Shown: piece by piece, positions 1 to 8,463 of the stretch
Position numbering within the stretch: position 1 is the stretch's first letter
Layout of the letters: every line of letters starts with the position of its first letter
Origin: Trinickia dabaoshanensis
GTDB lineage: Bacteria > Pseudomonadota > Gammaproteobacteria > Burkholderiales > Burkholderiaceae
NCBI RefSeq assembly: GCF_002879885.1
Contig: NZ_PNYA01000026.1
Location: 53,278 to 117,277, forward strand
Length of the DNA stretch: 64,000 nucleotides
Direction of reading: 5' to 3'
Notes under the pieces: model-generated
The model's database searches: none
The model's input: the letters and a program-made list of their open reading frames with translations, nothing else
What the model was told of the DNA's origin: nothing
Position numbers and translations under genes: made by a program

Positions 1-584
1 GCCGTGTGCGTACCTTCCGTGATCACGATGCCGGGATTGATCGCGTTGACGCGGATCTTTCTCGGTCCCAGTTCGCGCGAGAGTACGCCCGTGATTGCAT
101 CGACGGCCCCTTTCGTCCCCGAATAAACGGCGCTGCCCGGCGGCGTGATCGTAGTCACGACGGAACTGACGTTGATGACGCTCGCGCCTTCGTTCAAATG
201 CTTGAGCGCAGAGCGCGTCGTGAGCAACACGCCGAGCACGTTGATATTGAACTGCCGGTGGAACTGCTCCTCGGTGAATTCTTCGATTGGGGCCAACTCA
301 TAGACGCCCGAATTGTTGACGAGGATATCGAGGCGCCCATACGTTTCGACGGCCGCGTCGATGATGCCTTGCGCGTCGGCAGCCTTGGACACGTCGCCGC
401 CCACGGCAATCGCTTTACCATTGGCCGACGTGATCTCGGCGACGACGGCGTCCGCCCCCGCCTTGCTGCTGGCGTAGTTGACGACCACCGACGCGCCTTC
501 GCGCGCCAAAGCTTTGGCGATACCTGCACCGATACCCTTGGAGGCGCCGGTCACGACGGCCACTTTGCCTGAGAGCTTGCCCAT
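1..584 (-). CDS. SDR family oxidoreductase, 3' end cut by window edge
   Basis: Short-chain dehydrogenase/reductase that transfers hydride between NAD(P)H and a carbonyl or hydroxyl; the substrate is unknown. The minus-strand reading frame stays open to the window edge, so about 194 residues are visible and the C-terminus is missing. It shows the Rossmann motif TGASKGIG near the N-terminus, the NNSG motif, and the catalytic pair YSGTK after an upstream Ser in NVSS. The ATG at 584 (MGKLSGKVAVV) is preferred because GGAG lies about 8 bases upstream; an ATG at 590 overlaps that site too closely. It lies downstream of the aldo/keto reductase on the same strand. The family call is firm; the substrate is open. 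Confidence 0.9.
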   Translation of the reverse strand, partial: MGKLSGKVAVVTGASKGIGAGIAKALAREGASVVVNYASSKAGADAVVAEITSANGKAIAVGGDVSKAADAQGIIDAAVETYGRLDILVNNSGVYELAPIEEFTEEQFHRQFNINVLGVLLTTRSALKHLNEGASVINVSSVVTTITPPGSAVYSGTKGAVDAITGVLSRELGPRKIRVNAINPGIVITEGTHT

Positions 585-743
585 ATCCATTTCTCCGATC
601 GAATCGAAAGCATTGAAAAGAACCGGCTGCTGCCGAAGCCGACCGGTTCACGGTGAGATGAATGTAGACAGTCGACGTACTTCTAAAAAGCGGCTCGACG
701 CGAATTGACTTGAGGGTTTTGACGAACAATCGGTTCGAAGCGC

Positions 744-1793
744 CTACGCGGCGGGTTTGAAGGGTTGAGGTCGCCGGCTCGATTCTTGGCGATCGACCAT
801 CCAGCCCGGATAGAAGGGCGGCAGTGCACTCACGGCGTCGAGCCGGGCCAGCTCTTCCTCGGTAAGGAGAACATCGACTGCGCCGAGATTGTCCTCGAGC
901 TGTTCCACGCGTTTAGCGCCGATGATGACGCTCGTGACGTGGGGCTTCGCGAGTAGCCAGGCCAGCGCGATGCGGGCGACGGAAACGCCGCGCGCGTCGG
1001 CGATGGTGCGCATTTGTGCAACGCAAGGCCAGGCCCGTTCGAGATCCACCGGCGGAAAATCGAAATTCGTTCGCCGCGATCCTTCTTCCGTCGCTGCTCC
1101 CGGGCCGAATTTCCCAGAAAGCAAGCCACCGGCGAGAGGTGACCAGACGAGCAGCCCCATTTGTTCTTCGACGACGAGCGGCACCAACTCTCTCTCGATA
1201 TCGCGCCCGGCGATCGAATAATAGGCTTGCAGCGTCTCGAAGCGCGTGGCGTGAAGGGCCGCGCTGAGCCCGAGTGCCTTACCGATTTTGCCTGCGCGCC
1301 AATTCGATACGCCCACGTATCGAACCAGCCCCTGCCGAGAGAGATCGTCGAGGGCGCGCAGGGTCTCTTCGACAGGCGTGACGGAATCGTTCGCGTGAAT
1401 CTGATAAAGATCGATGTGGTCGGTTTGGAGCCGTTCTAGACTTCGCTGTACGGAATCCATGATGTGGCCGCGCGATGCCCCCTGATCGTTCGGGCCCGGG
1501 CCCATCGCGCCGGCTGTCTTCGTCGCGAGCACGATGTTGCTGCGCGGCACGCCGATGTCTTTCAGCGCTTGCCCGACGAGCCGTTCGGATTGACCGAAGG
1601 AGTAAATGTCGGCGGTGTCGATGAAATTGATGCCTTCGGCCAATGCGCGGGCGATCAACTGATTCGCTTCTTCCTGGCCGACAGATCCGATCGCGCGCCA
1701 CATGCCGGCGTCGGCATTGCCGCCAAGCGTCATCGTGCCGAGACACAGTTCGGAGACGTATAGGCCGGTGCGGCCAAGCTGCTTATATTTCAT
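744..1793 (-). CDS. Aldo/keto reductase
   Basis: NADPH-dependent aldo/keto reductase of 349 residues, cytosolic, predicted to reduce aldehydes or ketones. The N-terminus MKYKQLGRTGLYVSELCLG is typical of the YajO/Tas-like branch. The catalytic tetrad is visible: Asp and Tyr in FIDTADIYSFGQSE, Lys in LATKTAG and His in DLYQIHAND. The C-terminal cofactor segment SVIIGAKRVEQLEDN is intact. It is full length for the family. It sits between the WrbA-like gene and the SDR gene on the same strand, and all three lie divergent from a LysR gene, so co-regulation in a carbonyl/quinone stress response is plausible but inferred. The substrate cannot be read from sequence. Confidence 0.93.
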   Translation of the reverse strand: MKYKQLGRTGLYVSELCLGTMTLGGNADAGMWRAIGSVGQEEANQLIARALAEGINFIDTADIYSFGQSERLVGQALKDIGVPRSNIVLATKTAGAMGPGPNDQGASRGHIMDSVQRSLERLQTDHIDLYQIHANDSVTPVEETLRALDDLSRQGLVRYVGVSNWRAGKIGKALGLSAALHATRFETLQAYYSIAGRDIERELVPLVVEEQMGLLVWSPLAGGLLSGKFGPGAATEEGSRRTNFDFPPVDLERAWPCVAQMRTIADARGVSVARIALAWLLAKPHVTSVIIGAKRVEQLEDNLGAVDVLLTEEELARLDAVSALPPFYPGWMVDRQESSRRPQPFKPAA

Positions 1794-1835
1794 GCCGGTT
1801 CCTCGAAGATTGGATTGAATATCGTGTGACGGCGG

Positions 1836-2426
1836 TCAGTTGGTTTGGTGTCTTCCCGACCGAAGCTGCGAGGCGATCAATGCGACGCGTGCCCCATAGC
1901 GGCGCGCCGTCTCGAGGTCACCCGGCGACATTTCTTCGGGCGATGCATCGGCCGGCGTTTGCGCCATCGGTCCGATATAAGAACCCATGCGGTTCAGATC
2001 GTCGCGCACGGACGCTTTCAAGTTAGCCGGCTTGATGTCCATGCTGACCCAGATACCGCTGTGCTGCCCGGCGAGTAGGACGAAGTATTCGAGCGTATTG
2101 AGTTTGTCGCCATTGATGCTCGCGCTATTCGTAAAGCCGCCGAAGACCTTGTTCTTCCATCCGCCTTCAAACCATGTTTTCGACGATGCATCCGCGAACT
2201 TCTTGAACTGCCAACTGGGTCCGCCCATGTAGGTCGGCGAGCCGAAGAGGATCGCGTCCGCGCGGGCAAGCGTTTCCCAGCCGTCCTGAGCTACGTTGCC
2301 GTCGGCGTCGATGGCGACGAGTACGGCGCCGGCACCTTCGGCGACAGCCGCTGCCATACGCTCGGTATGCCCGTAGCCGGAGTGATAGACGACGGCCGTT
2401 TTAACCGGCGAGGTGTGGTCAGTCAT
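1836..2426 (-). CDS. Flavodoxin-family NAD(P)H:quinone oxidoreductase, WrbA-like
   Basis: Flavodoxin-fold protein of 196 residues expected to bind FMN and reduce quinones by two electrons. The phosphate-binding loop is YHSGYGHTERMA near residue 15, followed by a GSPTYMGG loop that contacts the flavin ring, as in WrbA and related NADPH-dependent FMN reductases. No signal peptide or membrane segment is present. Its start lies 118 bases from the divergent LysR gene, the usual arrangement for a LysR target. It is first in a minus-strand run with an aldo/keto reductase and an SDR. It could equally be called a general NADPH-dependent FMN reductase. Confidence 0.88.
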   Translation of the reverse strand: MTDHTSPVKTAVVYHSGYGHTERMAAAVAEGAGAVLVAIDADGNVAQDGWETLARADAILFGSPTYMGGPSWQFKKFADASSKTWFEGGWKNKVFGGFTNSASINGDKLNTLEYFVLLAGQHSGIWVSMDIKPANLKASVRDDLNRMGSYIGPMAQTPADASPEEMSPGDLETARRYGARVALIASQLRSGRHQTN

Positions 2427-2544
2427 GTTTGCTTCCTTTCGTTTGACGGGGCCTCTTGCGAGGATATGGAGTGCTAGTCTATTGAGTCACTAATGAGTTA
2501 TAAATGAGGCCAAATCGAACGGTCCGTTCCTCCTGCGGTGAACA

Positions 2545-3450
2545 ATGCAAAACCTTGACGCACTTTTGATCTTTGCTCGAGTGGCCGAAATGACGAGCTT
2601 CACGCGGGCCGCTGAGAGCCTGGGTATCCAAAAGGGGCGTGTTTCCACGGTGATTCGTACACTCGAGCAAGAAGTGGGGGCGACGCTCCTGCATCGGACG
2701 ACGCGCAGCGTGCAACTGACGGAAGATGGGCGCGCTTTTTATTCACGCGCGCGCGACCTCTTGGCTGAAGTGCAAGAGTTGCAGTCGATGTTCGCGGATA
2801 ACGGCGCGCCGCTTCGGGGCAAACTGCGCGTGGACATGCCGACTGAGTTGGCGCGCGGCGTTGTCGTTCCGGCTTTGCCGCAACTGTTGTCGGCAAATCC
2901 GGAATTGGAGCTGGAACTGTCGAGCACCGATCGGCGCGTGGATCTCGTTCAGGAAGGGTTCGATTGCGTGATTCGTTTGGGCCCGATCGTCGACGAAACG
3001 CTGATCGCTCGGCCCCTGGGCAAGCTGCGCATGATCAATGCGGCGAGCCCGGGTTACTTAGCGCGCCATGGCGCGCCGCATACGTTAGACGATCTTCGCA
3101 CTCAGGGGCATCAAATGGTGCACTACACGCGCACATTCGGCGGCAAGCCCCCAGGATGGGAATATCCGGACGGGGACGCATATGCCACACTTTCGCTGCC
3201 CGGGGCGATGCAGGTCAATAACGTGCAGGCCTATCATGCAGCCGGACTCGCGGGGATTGGGTTGATCCAGGCAGGTTCACCGGGCCTCGCCCAATACATC
3301 GAATCCGGGGCGTTAGTGGAAGTACTGCCGAATTTGCGGCCCCAGCCGTTGGACGCATCGATAGTCGTGGCACATCGGCGTAACCTTTCGCAACGGGTGA
3401 GGGCGTTTATGGGTTGGATCGAGAAGGTGATGCAGCCTTACTTTGATTGA
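2545..3450 (+). CDS. LysR family transcriptional regulator
   Basis: LysR-type regulator of 301 residues. The winged helix-turn-helix occupies roughly residues 1-60 (ARVAEMTSFTRAAESLGIQKGRVS), and the rest is the periplasmic-binding-like effector domain, with GKLRVDMP starting the first lobe. The effector is unknown. It is transcribed away from the WrbA-like gene, so the 2427-2544 intergenic region is the likely binding site for both genes. By sequence it belongs to the large group of LysR proteins paired with oxidoreductases. Confidence 0.93.
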   Translation: MQNLDALLIFARVAEMTSFTRAAESLGIQKGRVSTVIRTLEQEVGATLLHRTTRSVQLTEDGRAFYSRARDLLAEVQELQSMFADNGAPLRGKLRVDMPTELARGVVVPALPQLLSANPELELELSSTDRRVDLVQEGFDCVIRLGPIVDETLIARPLGKLRMINAASPGYLARHGAPHTLDDLRTQGHQMVHYTRTFGGKPPGWEYPDGDAYATLSLPGAMQVNNVQAYHAAGLAGIGLIQAGSPGLAQYIESGALVEVLPNLRPQPLDASIVVAHRRNLSQRVRAFMGWIEKVMQPYFD

Positions 3451-3464
3451 TGTGAGCGGGGCGC

Positions 3465-4118
3465 CTACGGCACCTGCGGTTGCTCATATGGACTCGCCGA
3501 GATTCGCGCTTTTTTAAAGCCGAGCCACGTCCATGTGACGCCGCTCCTGCGGTTGCCTTGCTGAACCGACTCTGCCTCCGCGTTAAGCACGAGGGCAAGG
3601 CCGTGAGCTTCGGCAAGCGCTATCGTCTCGGCGGCAGAAACATCAAACATGCGGCGGCCGATCGGCGTCGGCCCGTGACGCAGCGACATGATCAAATGAC
3701 CGTCTTCCTCAATGAGTTTGCCGATCACGTGCATCCCCTGCTGCCGCTGCGACTCGTCAAGGTGCATCCAGACTGCGGTGATCAAGACAGCATTGAAGCG
3801 AAATGCGAGCTTCGTTATGGTCGCCAGTTCGGGAAGGCTGTCATCGAACCAGTGGATGTTGGGAGCAGGGTATAAGCTCGTCGCCGCCACACGTAGTTCG
3901 TCAACGGGCTCGACCGCCACGACTGAGTGCCCCATCGCCGCTAGAGCTGCGGCATCTCGGCCCATCCCGGAGCCTAAATCGAGAACGCGCGCTGGCGATT
4001 TCGGAACGAGATGCAAAACCGGGCGGTGAAGGTTCTCAAAAGAGACGTCACGCCATTTGGCGATCAGAGCGGGGGCCTCCTCGGCGTAGCCCTCGGTTCC
4101 GGGCACATTAGTTGACAT
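3465..4118 (-). CDS. Class I SAM-dependent methyltransferase
   Basis: Methyltransferase of 217 residues with a class I Rossmann-like fold. Motif I is VLDLGSGMGRDAAALA near residue 45, and the acidic end of strand beta2 is VVAVEPVDELR. The acceptor substrate is not evident. The protein is soluble, with no signal peptide. The gene converges with the upstream LysR gene; their ends are 14 bases apart. It stands alone with no obvious operon partner. Short proteins of this type act on small molecules or are of unknown role, so only the class is called. Confidence 0.88.
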   Translation of the reverse strand: MSTNVPGTEGYAEEAPALIAKWRDVSFENLHRPVLHLVPKSPARVLDLGSGMGRDAAALAAMGHSVVAVEPVDELRVAATSLYPAPNIHWFDDSLPELATITKLAFRFNAVLITAVWMHLDESQRQQGMHVIGKLIEEDGHLIMSLRHGPTPIGRRMFDVSAAETIALAEAHGLALVLNAEAESVQQGNRRSGVTWTWLGFKKARISASPYEQPQVP

Positions 4119-4311
4119 TCGCTGGGCGGGGGGGGCAGGTGGACGGTATTCGATCCTACCGGTTTGATAAGGTCGGTGTCATTGGGCGGCAAGTCGCAGT
4201 GAACATCGCAGCGCTCGAATCCAGTCATCGCGAGCAGACCGTGATAGCTTGCACAAGTGCATCCTGCTCGCTTGGATTTCGAAAGAACGCTTCGAGGGTT
4301 GTGTGCTCCTC

Positions 4312-4506
4312 TTATGCCATCTCCTTCAGACAACGTTCGTTCACCGCAGGACGAGTAGAAATGCTTCGGACGGCAGCCGTGATGAACAACCCGAGAATCG
4401 TCAGCGTCACCACGACGCCTTTTACCCATTGTCGAGTCTCGAAGCTCGAGCCGTAGAGCTTGTGCCACCTAGGTTTCGTACTTACAGTCGATTCACACGC
4501 AGCCAT
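4312..4506 (-). CDS. Possible small membrane protein or remnant of a larger gene
   Basis: Sixty-four-codon reading frame with one clear hydrophobic helix, VKGVVVTLTILGLFITAAV, at about residues 28-46, flanked by charged ends. An AGGGCGAG sequence lies 4-11 bases before the ATG. It begins 18 bases past a SlyA-like palindrome and 51 bases past the marR-type stop codon on the same strand, which argues that it is a controlled gene or the stub of one, such as the first helix of an efflux component. I do not recognise the family. Its short length and lack of homology evidence keep confidence low. Confidence 0.35.
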   Translation of the reverse strand: MAACESTVSTKPRWHKLYGSSFETRQWVKGVVVTLTILGLFITAAVRSISTRPAVNERCLKEMA

Positions 4507-4523
4507 TTCGCTCGCCCTATTTG

Positions 4524-4537
4524 ATTAGCATGCTAAT
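4524..4537. promoter_or_regulatory. SlyA/MarR-type palindromic operator candidate
   Basis: Perfect 14-base palindrome ATTAGCATGCTAAT. Its core TTAGCATGCTAA differs by one base from the published SlyA/RovA consensus TTAGCAAGCTAA. It sits between the stop of the MarR-type gene and the start of the small membrane ORF, in the position of an operator for the downstream gene. Confidence 0.6.
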
Positions 4538-4557
4538 TATATGTTCCGTCGAATCCG

Positions 4558-4974
4558 TCACTCCAACGATTCCCGGACCGCTCGGATGTCGGTAACAGTC
4601 GCATCGAACAGAGTAGAACCAATTCGTTGTCGTAAACTCTTTGCGATCCGAGCGCTCGCTTGATTCAAAGGGTCGCCGATCAGCTTTCCGGATTCGGTAG
4701 GCTCCAACTGCCATTCACGACCGTCCGTTTCAGCTCGGCGGCGCGTAACCAGTTCCTTGACGCACAGGTTGTCGATCAGCCTTGTTGCGGTGGGACGTGA
4801 AATCCCCAGCACATCGGCAACCTCGCTGCCGAGGCAGCCGGGCTTAGCCAGGACGACGCGGAGTACGAACCCCTGTGCCGGCGTCAAATCGAAAGCCGCG
4901 TATGCGGCCGTCCACTCTCTTTCGACGAGGCGGGCCAACGAGGCGGAATTGAAGTAAAGGCAATGATCGAACAT
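4558..4974 (-). CDS. MarR/SlyA family transcriptional regulator
   Basis: Winged-helix regulator of 138 residues from the chosen ATG (MFDHCLYFNSASLAR). The N-terminus matches the usual start of SlyA-like MarR proteins, so a longer in-frame start at 5049 with an odd hydrophobic leader is rejected. The recognition region is SEVADVLGISRPTATRLIDNL, followed by the beta-wing VTRRRAETDGREW. MarR proteins bind palindromes as dimers and release on ligand binding. A near-consensus SlyA site lies 20 bases beyond its stop codon, suggesting it controls the small downstream ORF. The ligand is unknown. Confidence 0.85.
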   Translation of the reverse strand: MFDHCLYFNSASLARLVEREWTAAYAAFDLTPAQGFVLRVVLAKPGCLGSEVADVLGISRPTATRLIDNLCVKELVTRRRAETDGREWQLEPTESGKLIGDPLNQASARIAKSLRQRIGSTLFDATVTDIRAVRESLE

Positions 4975-5171
4975 GTAGCCATTCAAACACAAAACGATTA
5001 GCAAGACAACTATATCGTGTGAAAAGAGTGTGCAGCCGGGGCAGTGCATGGGGAACTGCGGCTACACGGCGCCTTAGCGACCGTGCCATGGACCGATAGG
5101 CATCGCGTTGACCCGGGCCACCTGGGGCGTTGGCAGCATTGGGGCGTAACACCCATCTCTTGCCTTTCTGT

Positions 5172-5558
5172 TCACCCCGGCCAATGACTTGCAAAATCAA
5201 ACGACAATTGCCTGTGGTGGCGAATGGAAAGCAGATACACCGCGCCCTCGATGGACGCGTACAGGACCAGGTAGTCCGTCATCACGTACTCGCGCAGTTC
5301 GCTTCCTTGCGAGATGGCGTCGAGTTGTTTAGTCAGACGAGCGATGCCGTTGCTCACCTCGACCGAACGAGCACGACGCTCGAGGAAGAGGTGACCCATG
5401 CTGGGAAAGCGCTCCAAATTAGGGACGACCGTATCCATCAATTCGTCCAGCAGCACGTCGAACGCCTGCGGAGCGCCGGCTTCCAACAGGAATGCTTCCA
5501 CTTCTTCAAGGTTGCGTTCGAAGTTCGCGGTGAGCTTAATAGTATGGCGCGCTGTCAC
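5172..5558 (-). CDS. RelE/ParE superfamily toxin
   Basis: Type II toxin of 128 residues. The fold signature is visible as an N-terminal helix pair, then the strand-rich C-terminal half (EYVMTDYLVLYASIEGAVYLLSIRHHRQLSFD), where basic residues follow the YLLSIRHHR strand as in RelE/ParE proteins. It is slightly longer than the common 85-105 residues. It lies 16 bases after the Phd/YefM-type antitoxin gene, the normal antitoxin-first order. The target (ribosome-bound mRNA or gyrase) cannot be decided from sequence. Both genes look intact. Confidence 0.85.
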   Translation of the reverse strand: MTARHTIKLTANFERNLEEVEAFLLEAGAPQAFDVLLDELMDTVVPNLERFPSMGHLFLERRARSVEVSNGIARLTKQLDAISQGSELREYVMTDYLVLYASIEGAVYLLSIRHHRQLSFDFASHWPG

Positions 5559-5574
5559 TGTGCAATCGAGTCAG

Positions 5575-5874
5575 TTAGCCTGCCGCCTTGACGCGGCGGC
5601 GCTTGATGGCAGACAGCGTGCTGCGGGCGTCTTTCACCTTACGTGCGGAAACATCGGCCAAGCCTTTGCTGGCGTCTTCTATCAGCAACAAGTGGATGCG
5701 CTCGCGCTCGAGTTGGTGGTAGTAATCGAGCCGCTGTGCGTCGATGATGGCAACGTAGCTTTCGCCGTTTTTTGTGACGATTTTCTCGGCCCCGGCCTTC
5801 ACTTGGTCGGCCAGTTCGGAGAGATTGGCCCTGGCTTGCGACAGCGAAATCACATCGCTGGCTGTGATTGACAT
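5575..5874 (-). CDS. Phd/YefM family antitoxin
   Basis: Antitoxin of 99 residues. The N-terminal Phd/YefM DNA-binding domain is recognisable from VISLSQARANLSELADQV and the strand GESYVAIIDAQRLDYY; the C-terminal half is helical and basic and would wrap the toxin. It is the first gene of the pair. A TGTAC/GTACA inverted repeat lies just upstream, as expected for autorepression by a YefM-type antitoxin-toxin complex. Confidence 0.87.
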   Translation of the reverse strand: MSITASDVISLSQARANLSELADQVKAGAEKIVTKNGESYVAIIDAQRLDYYHQLERERIHLLLIEDASKGLADVSARKVKDARSTLSAIKRRRVKAAG

Positions 5875-5895
5875 GGTTCACTCCCGGCAAGATGC

Positions 5896-5913
5896 TGTAC
5901 AAAATAGCGTACA
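5896..5913 (-). promoter_or_regulatory. Phd/YefM-type operator
   Basis: TGTACA and CGTACA hexamers are centred 12 bases apart, forming TGTAC-N8-GTACA, about 22 bases upstream of the antitoxin ATG. TGTACA pairs 12 bases apart are the known YefM-YoeB operator layout. The role is inferred from this match and position. Confidence 0.6.
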
Positions 5914-5953
5914 TATTACCGTAGTTCGCCATAGAAGGCCACGGCCAATAGGC

Positions 5954-6379
5954 TTACTGCGCGAGCCCTACGCGACGCAATGCCTCCTCGGCGGCCTCGT
6001 GGTCTTGGGCCGATGTTCCCCCGGAAATACCGATGCCGCCTACCAGGCGCCCTTCATGGAAGATCGGCATGCCACCGCCGACCGGCATGAGCCGCGGATG
6101 GTTCGCCAGCGGGGCGACAGCAGGTTCGGCCATGTACTGATTCCATTGATGCGTGGACATTCCGAACGACGCAGCCGTCCATGCCTTGTCGATGGCGACG
6201 TCGACGGTCAGGAACGGGGCGGAATCCGCGCGCTCGAACGCACGCAGGTGGCCGCCTGAATCGGTAATGGCGATCGTCGCCGCGAACCCGCGCGCGGCGC
6301 ACGCTCGACGTGCTTCTGCCAGCAGTTCTTGCGCAGCTTCGAGGCTGATCGTGGCCGTGTTGACGATTGGCGATTTCAT
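5954..6379 (-). CDS. GlcG/HbpS family (DUF336) heme-binding-like protein
   Basis: Protein of 141 residues of the GlcG/HbpS family, a profilin-like fold found in oligomeric heme- or cobalamin-linked proteins. Family features include SLEAAQELLAEARRACAARG, the strand IAITDSGGHLRAFERAD, and the C-terminal GGGMPIFHEGRLVGGIGISGG with the SAQDHEAAEEAL helix. The ATG at 6379 is chosen because GGAAGGAGC stands 7 bases upstream; a longer start 18 bases earlier lacks this. It lies 24 bases after the zinc-type dehydrogenase gene on the same strand, so the two are probably co-transcribed. Confidence 0.9.
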   Translation of the reverse strand: MKSPIVNTATISLEAAQELLAEARRACAARGFAATIAITDSGGHLRAFERADSAPFLTVDVAIDKAWTAASFGMSTHQWNQYMAEPAVAPLANHPRLMPVGGGMPIFHEGRLVGGIGISGGTSAQDHEAAEEALRRVGLAQ

Positions 6380-6403
6380 GTTGATGCTCCTTCCCAAACG
6401 AGT

Positions 6404-7417
6404 TCAGTGGTTGGCAACGACGACCTTGCCGATCATGTTGCCTGCCTCGACCAGCGCGTGCGCTTCGATGAGATTTGCCGCATTGATGCCGTCGATACGT
6501 CGGGTCACGGTGTGCTTGAGACGACCCTGATCGACCAGTTCCGCCGCGCGGCGCAGCAAGGCATGTTGCCGTGCGATGGTGTCGGTGGTGAACATTGCGC
6601 GGGTGAACATGAGCTCCCAGTGAATCGAAATGGATTTCCCCTTGAATGGGCCGATATCCAGTCCAACCGGGTCGTCGATCAGCGCAAATTGGCCTTCCGG
6701 ACGAAGCACGGCGGCGATTTGAGGCACATAGGCGGCGCTATGGGTCAACCCGGCGGCGTGGGTGACGTGCTCGATGCCCAGCGCGGCCAATTGCGGTGCC
6801 CAAGGTTGATGGTGATCGATGACGTGATGCGCGCCGTGAGCCAACGTCCACTCGCGCGTTTCCGGCCGCGAAGCCGTGCCGATGACGGTCATGCCGGTCA
6901 GCTCGCGCGCCAGTTGGGTAAGAATCGAGCCGACGCCGCCGGCCGCTCCGACTACGAGCAGCACGTTGTTCTCGGTCGGGTCGGCCGCCTGAACACGCAG
7001 GCGATCGAACAGCAGTTCCCAAGCGGTGATCGTCGTCAGCGGCAGCGACGCGGCTTCCGCGAAATCCAGCGATTTCGGCATGGGGCCGACGATACGTTCG
7101 TCCACGGCGTGCAGTTCGCTATTGCTGCCGGGGCGCTTGATGTCGCCTGCGTACCAGACTCGGTCGCCCGGCTTGAAGCGCGAAGCGGACGCACCCGTTG
7201 CGCGGACGATTCCCGCCGCGTCCCAACCGGCGATGCGCGCCGTTCCTTCCGGAATGTCGCCGCCACGACGGATTTTGGTGTCGACCGGATTCACCGACAC
7301 CGCTTTCACTTCGACCAGCAGATCGTGGTCGCGCAGTTCCGGCGTAGGCAGCTCGATATCGCGCAGCGCCTCGGGGTGGTCGATGGGATGGTTTTGATAG
7401 AAGCCGACGGCTTTCAT
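6404..7417 (-). CDS. Zinc-binding alcohol dehydrogenase family protein (MDR superfamily)
   Basis: Medium-chain dehydrogenase/reductase of 337 residues, close to the NADPH:quinone oxidoreductase / ZADH subgroup. The N-terminal GroES-like domain includes AGWDAAGIV, and the nucleotide-binding loop is LLVVGAAGGVGSILTQLAREL at about residue 155. The usual catalytic-zinc Cys/His set is not evident, consistent with a zinc-free quinone reductase despite the family name. It is divergent from a LysR gene 95 bases away and followed by the GlcG-like gene. The substrate is unknown. Confidence 0.9.
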   Translation of the reverse strand: MKAVGFYQNHPIDHPEALRDIELPTPELRDHDLLVEVKAVSVNPVDTKIRRGGDIPEGTARIAGWDAAGIVRATGASASRFKPGDRVWYAGDIKRPGSNSELHAVDERIVGPMPKSLDFAEAASLPLTTITAWELLFDRLRVQAADPTENNVLLVVGAAGGVGSILTQLARELTGMTVIGTASRPETREWTLAHGAHHVIDHHQPWAPQLAALGIEHVTHAAGLTHSAAYVPQIAAVLRPEGQFALIDDPVGLDIGPFKGKSISIHWELMFTRAMFTTDTIARQHALLRRAAELVDQGRLKHTVTRRIDGINAANLIEAHALVEAGNMIGKVVVANH

Positions 7418-7512
7418 ACATGCTCTCCAAGAGGGTTTGAGACCATGTTATCTTTCGTCGAAACGCGGATAAATATCTGCAGAACTCAAACACTTTCGGT
7501 ATTTCGGTGAAA

Positions 7513-8442
7513 ATGATTCGACTCGATGATGTCCAAATCTTCGTGCATACGGTGGACTACGGCAGCTTCTCGGAGGCGGCACGTCAGTTGAATATCGCGC
7601 CCGCGCATGCGAGTGCGTCGGTGCAGCGGCTCGAGAGGGCGCTGGACACGCGTTTGTTCACCCGTTCGACGCGAAGCATGCAACTGTCCGAGGCTGGCGA
7701 GCGTTATCTGCCGCACGCGCGGGTCATGATCGATGCGCTGGTGCAAGGGGAGCAGGCGCTGGCGAGCGGCCGAGGGGCGCTGTCCGGGCCGCTGCGGCTG
7801 TCGGCACCGTCTGACTTTGGGCGAAACCTGCTGTTGCCGTGGCTGGATGAATTTCAGCACCAGCACCCAGGGTTATCGCTGCACATCAAAATGAGCGACC
7901 GCGCGGCCGACCTCATCCGCCAGCCGCTGGATGCGGTCGTGCGCTACGGGGCGTTGCCTGATTCTTCTTTGCTGGCCCTGAAGCTCGTCGACGACAACCA
8001 CCGGGCATTGTGTGCCGCGCCGTCATACATCCAACGACATGGCGCGCCGGCCAAAGTCGAGGACTTGCGGCGACACAATTGTCTGCGGTATGTCTGGAGC
8101 GAGCAAATACATGAACGCTGGCGCTTTACGCCGCCGGGTGGCGAGCGCACCGTGGCAGTGACAGGCAACCGCATCAGCGATGACGCCGATGCGGTTCGTC
8201 GATGGGCGATAGCCGGGGAGGGGATCGTCTACAAGTCGAGACTGGATCTCATCGACGATCTGAAGGCGGGACGACTGGTGGAGTTGTTTCCTCCGGAGCA
8301 TTGCGAGCCTTCGCCGCTGCACTTGATCTGTGCCCACCGCGCGCAACTGACGCCGGCGATCACCGAGTTACATGCCTTCCTTCGTGAGCGCTGCGCCGCG
8401 TTGCTCGCTAGCTATCCCTTGGGAAGCTTTCGGGCTGTGTAG
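7513..8442 (+). CDS. LysR family transcriptional regulator
   Basis: LysR regulator of 309 residues from the ATG at 7513 (MIRLDDVQIFVHTVDYG); a GTG two codons earlier is also possible. The HTH lies at residues 18-40 (GSFSEAARQLNIAPAHASASVQ), followed by the linker helix and effector domain beginning GPLRLSAPSDFGRNLLLPWL. It resembles the DsdC/CrgA-like group commonly divergent from oxidoreductases. Its 5' end faces the zinc-type dehydrogenase gene, the most likely target. The inducer is unknown. Confidence 0.92.
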   Translation: MIRLDDVQIFVHTVDYGSFSEAARQLNIAPAHASASVQRLERALDTRLFTRSTRSMQLSEAGERYLPHARVMIDALVQGEQALASGRGALSGPLRLSAPSDFGRNLLLPWLDEFQHQHPGLSLHIKMSDRAADLIRQPLDAVVRYGALPDSSLLALKLVDDNHRALCAAPSYIQRHGAPAKVEDLRRHNCLRYVWSEQIHERWRFTPPGGERTVAVTGNRISDDADAVRRWAIAGEGIVYKSRLDLIDDLKAGRLVELFPPEHCEPSPLHLICAHRAQLTPAITELHAFLRERCAALLASYPLGSFRAV

Positions 8443-8463
8443 TGGAGGGAGCGCGGATCTTCC

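Noticed and set aside
4975..5049. Extended N-terminus for the MarR-type gene
   Set aside because: The extra 25 residues are hydrophobic and unlike the family, while MFDHCLYFN is a normal SlyA-like start.
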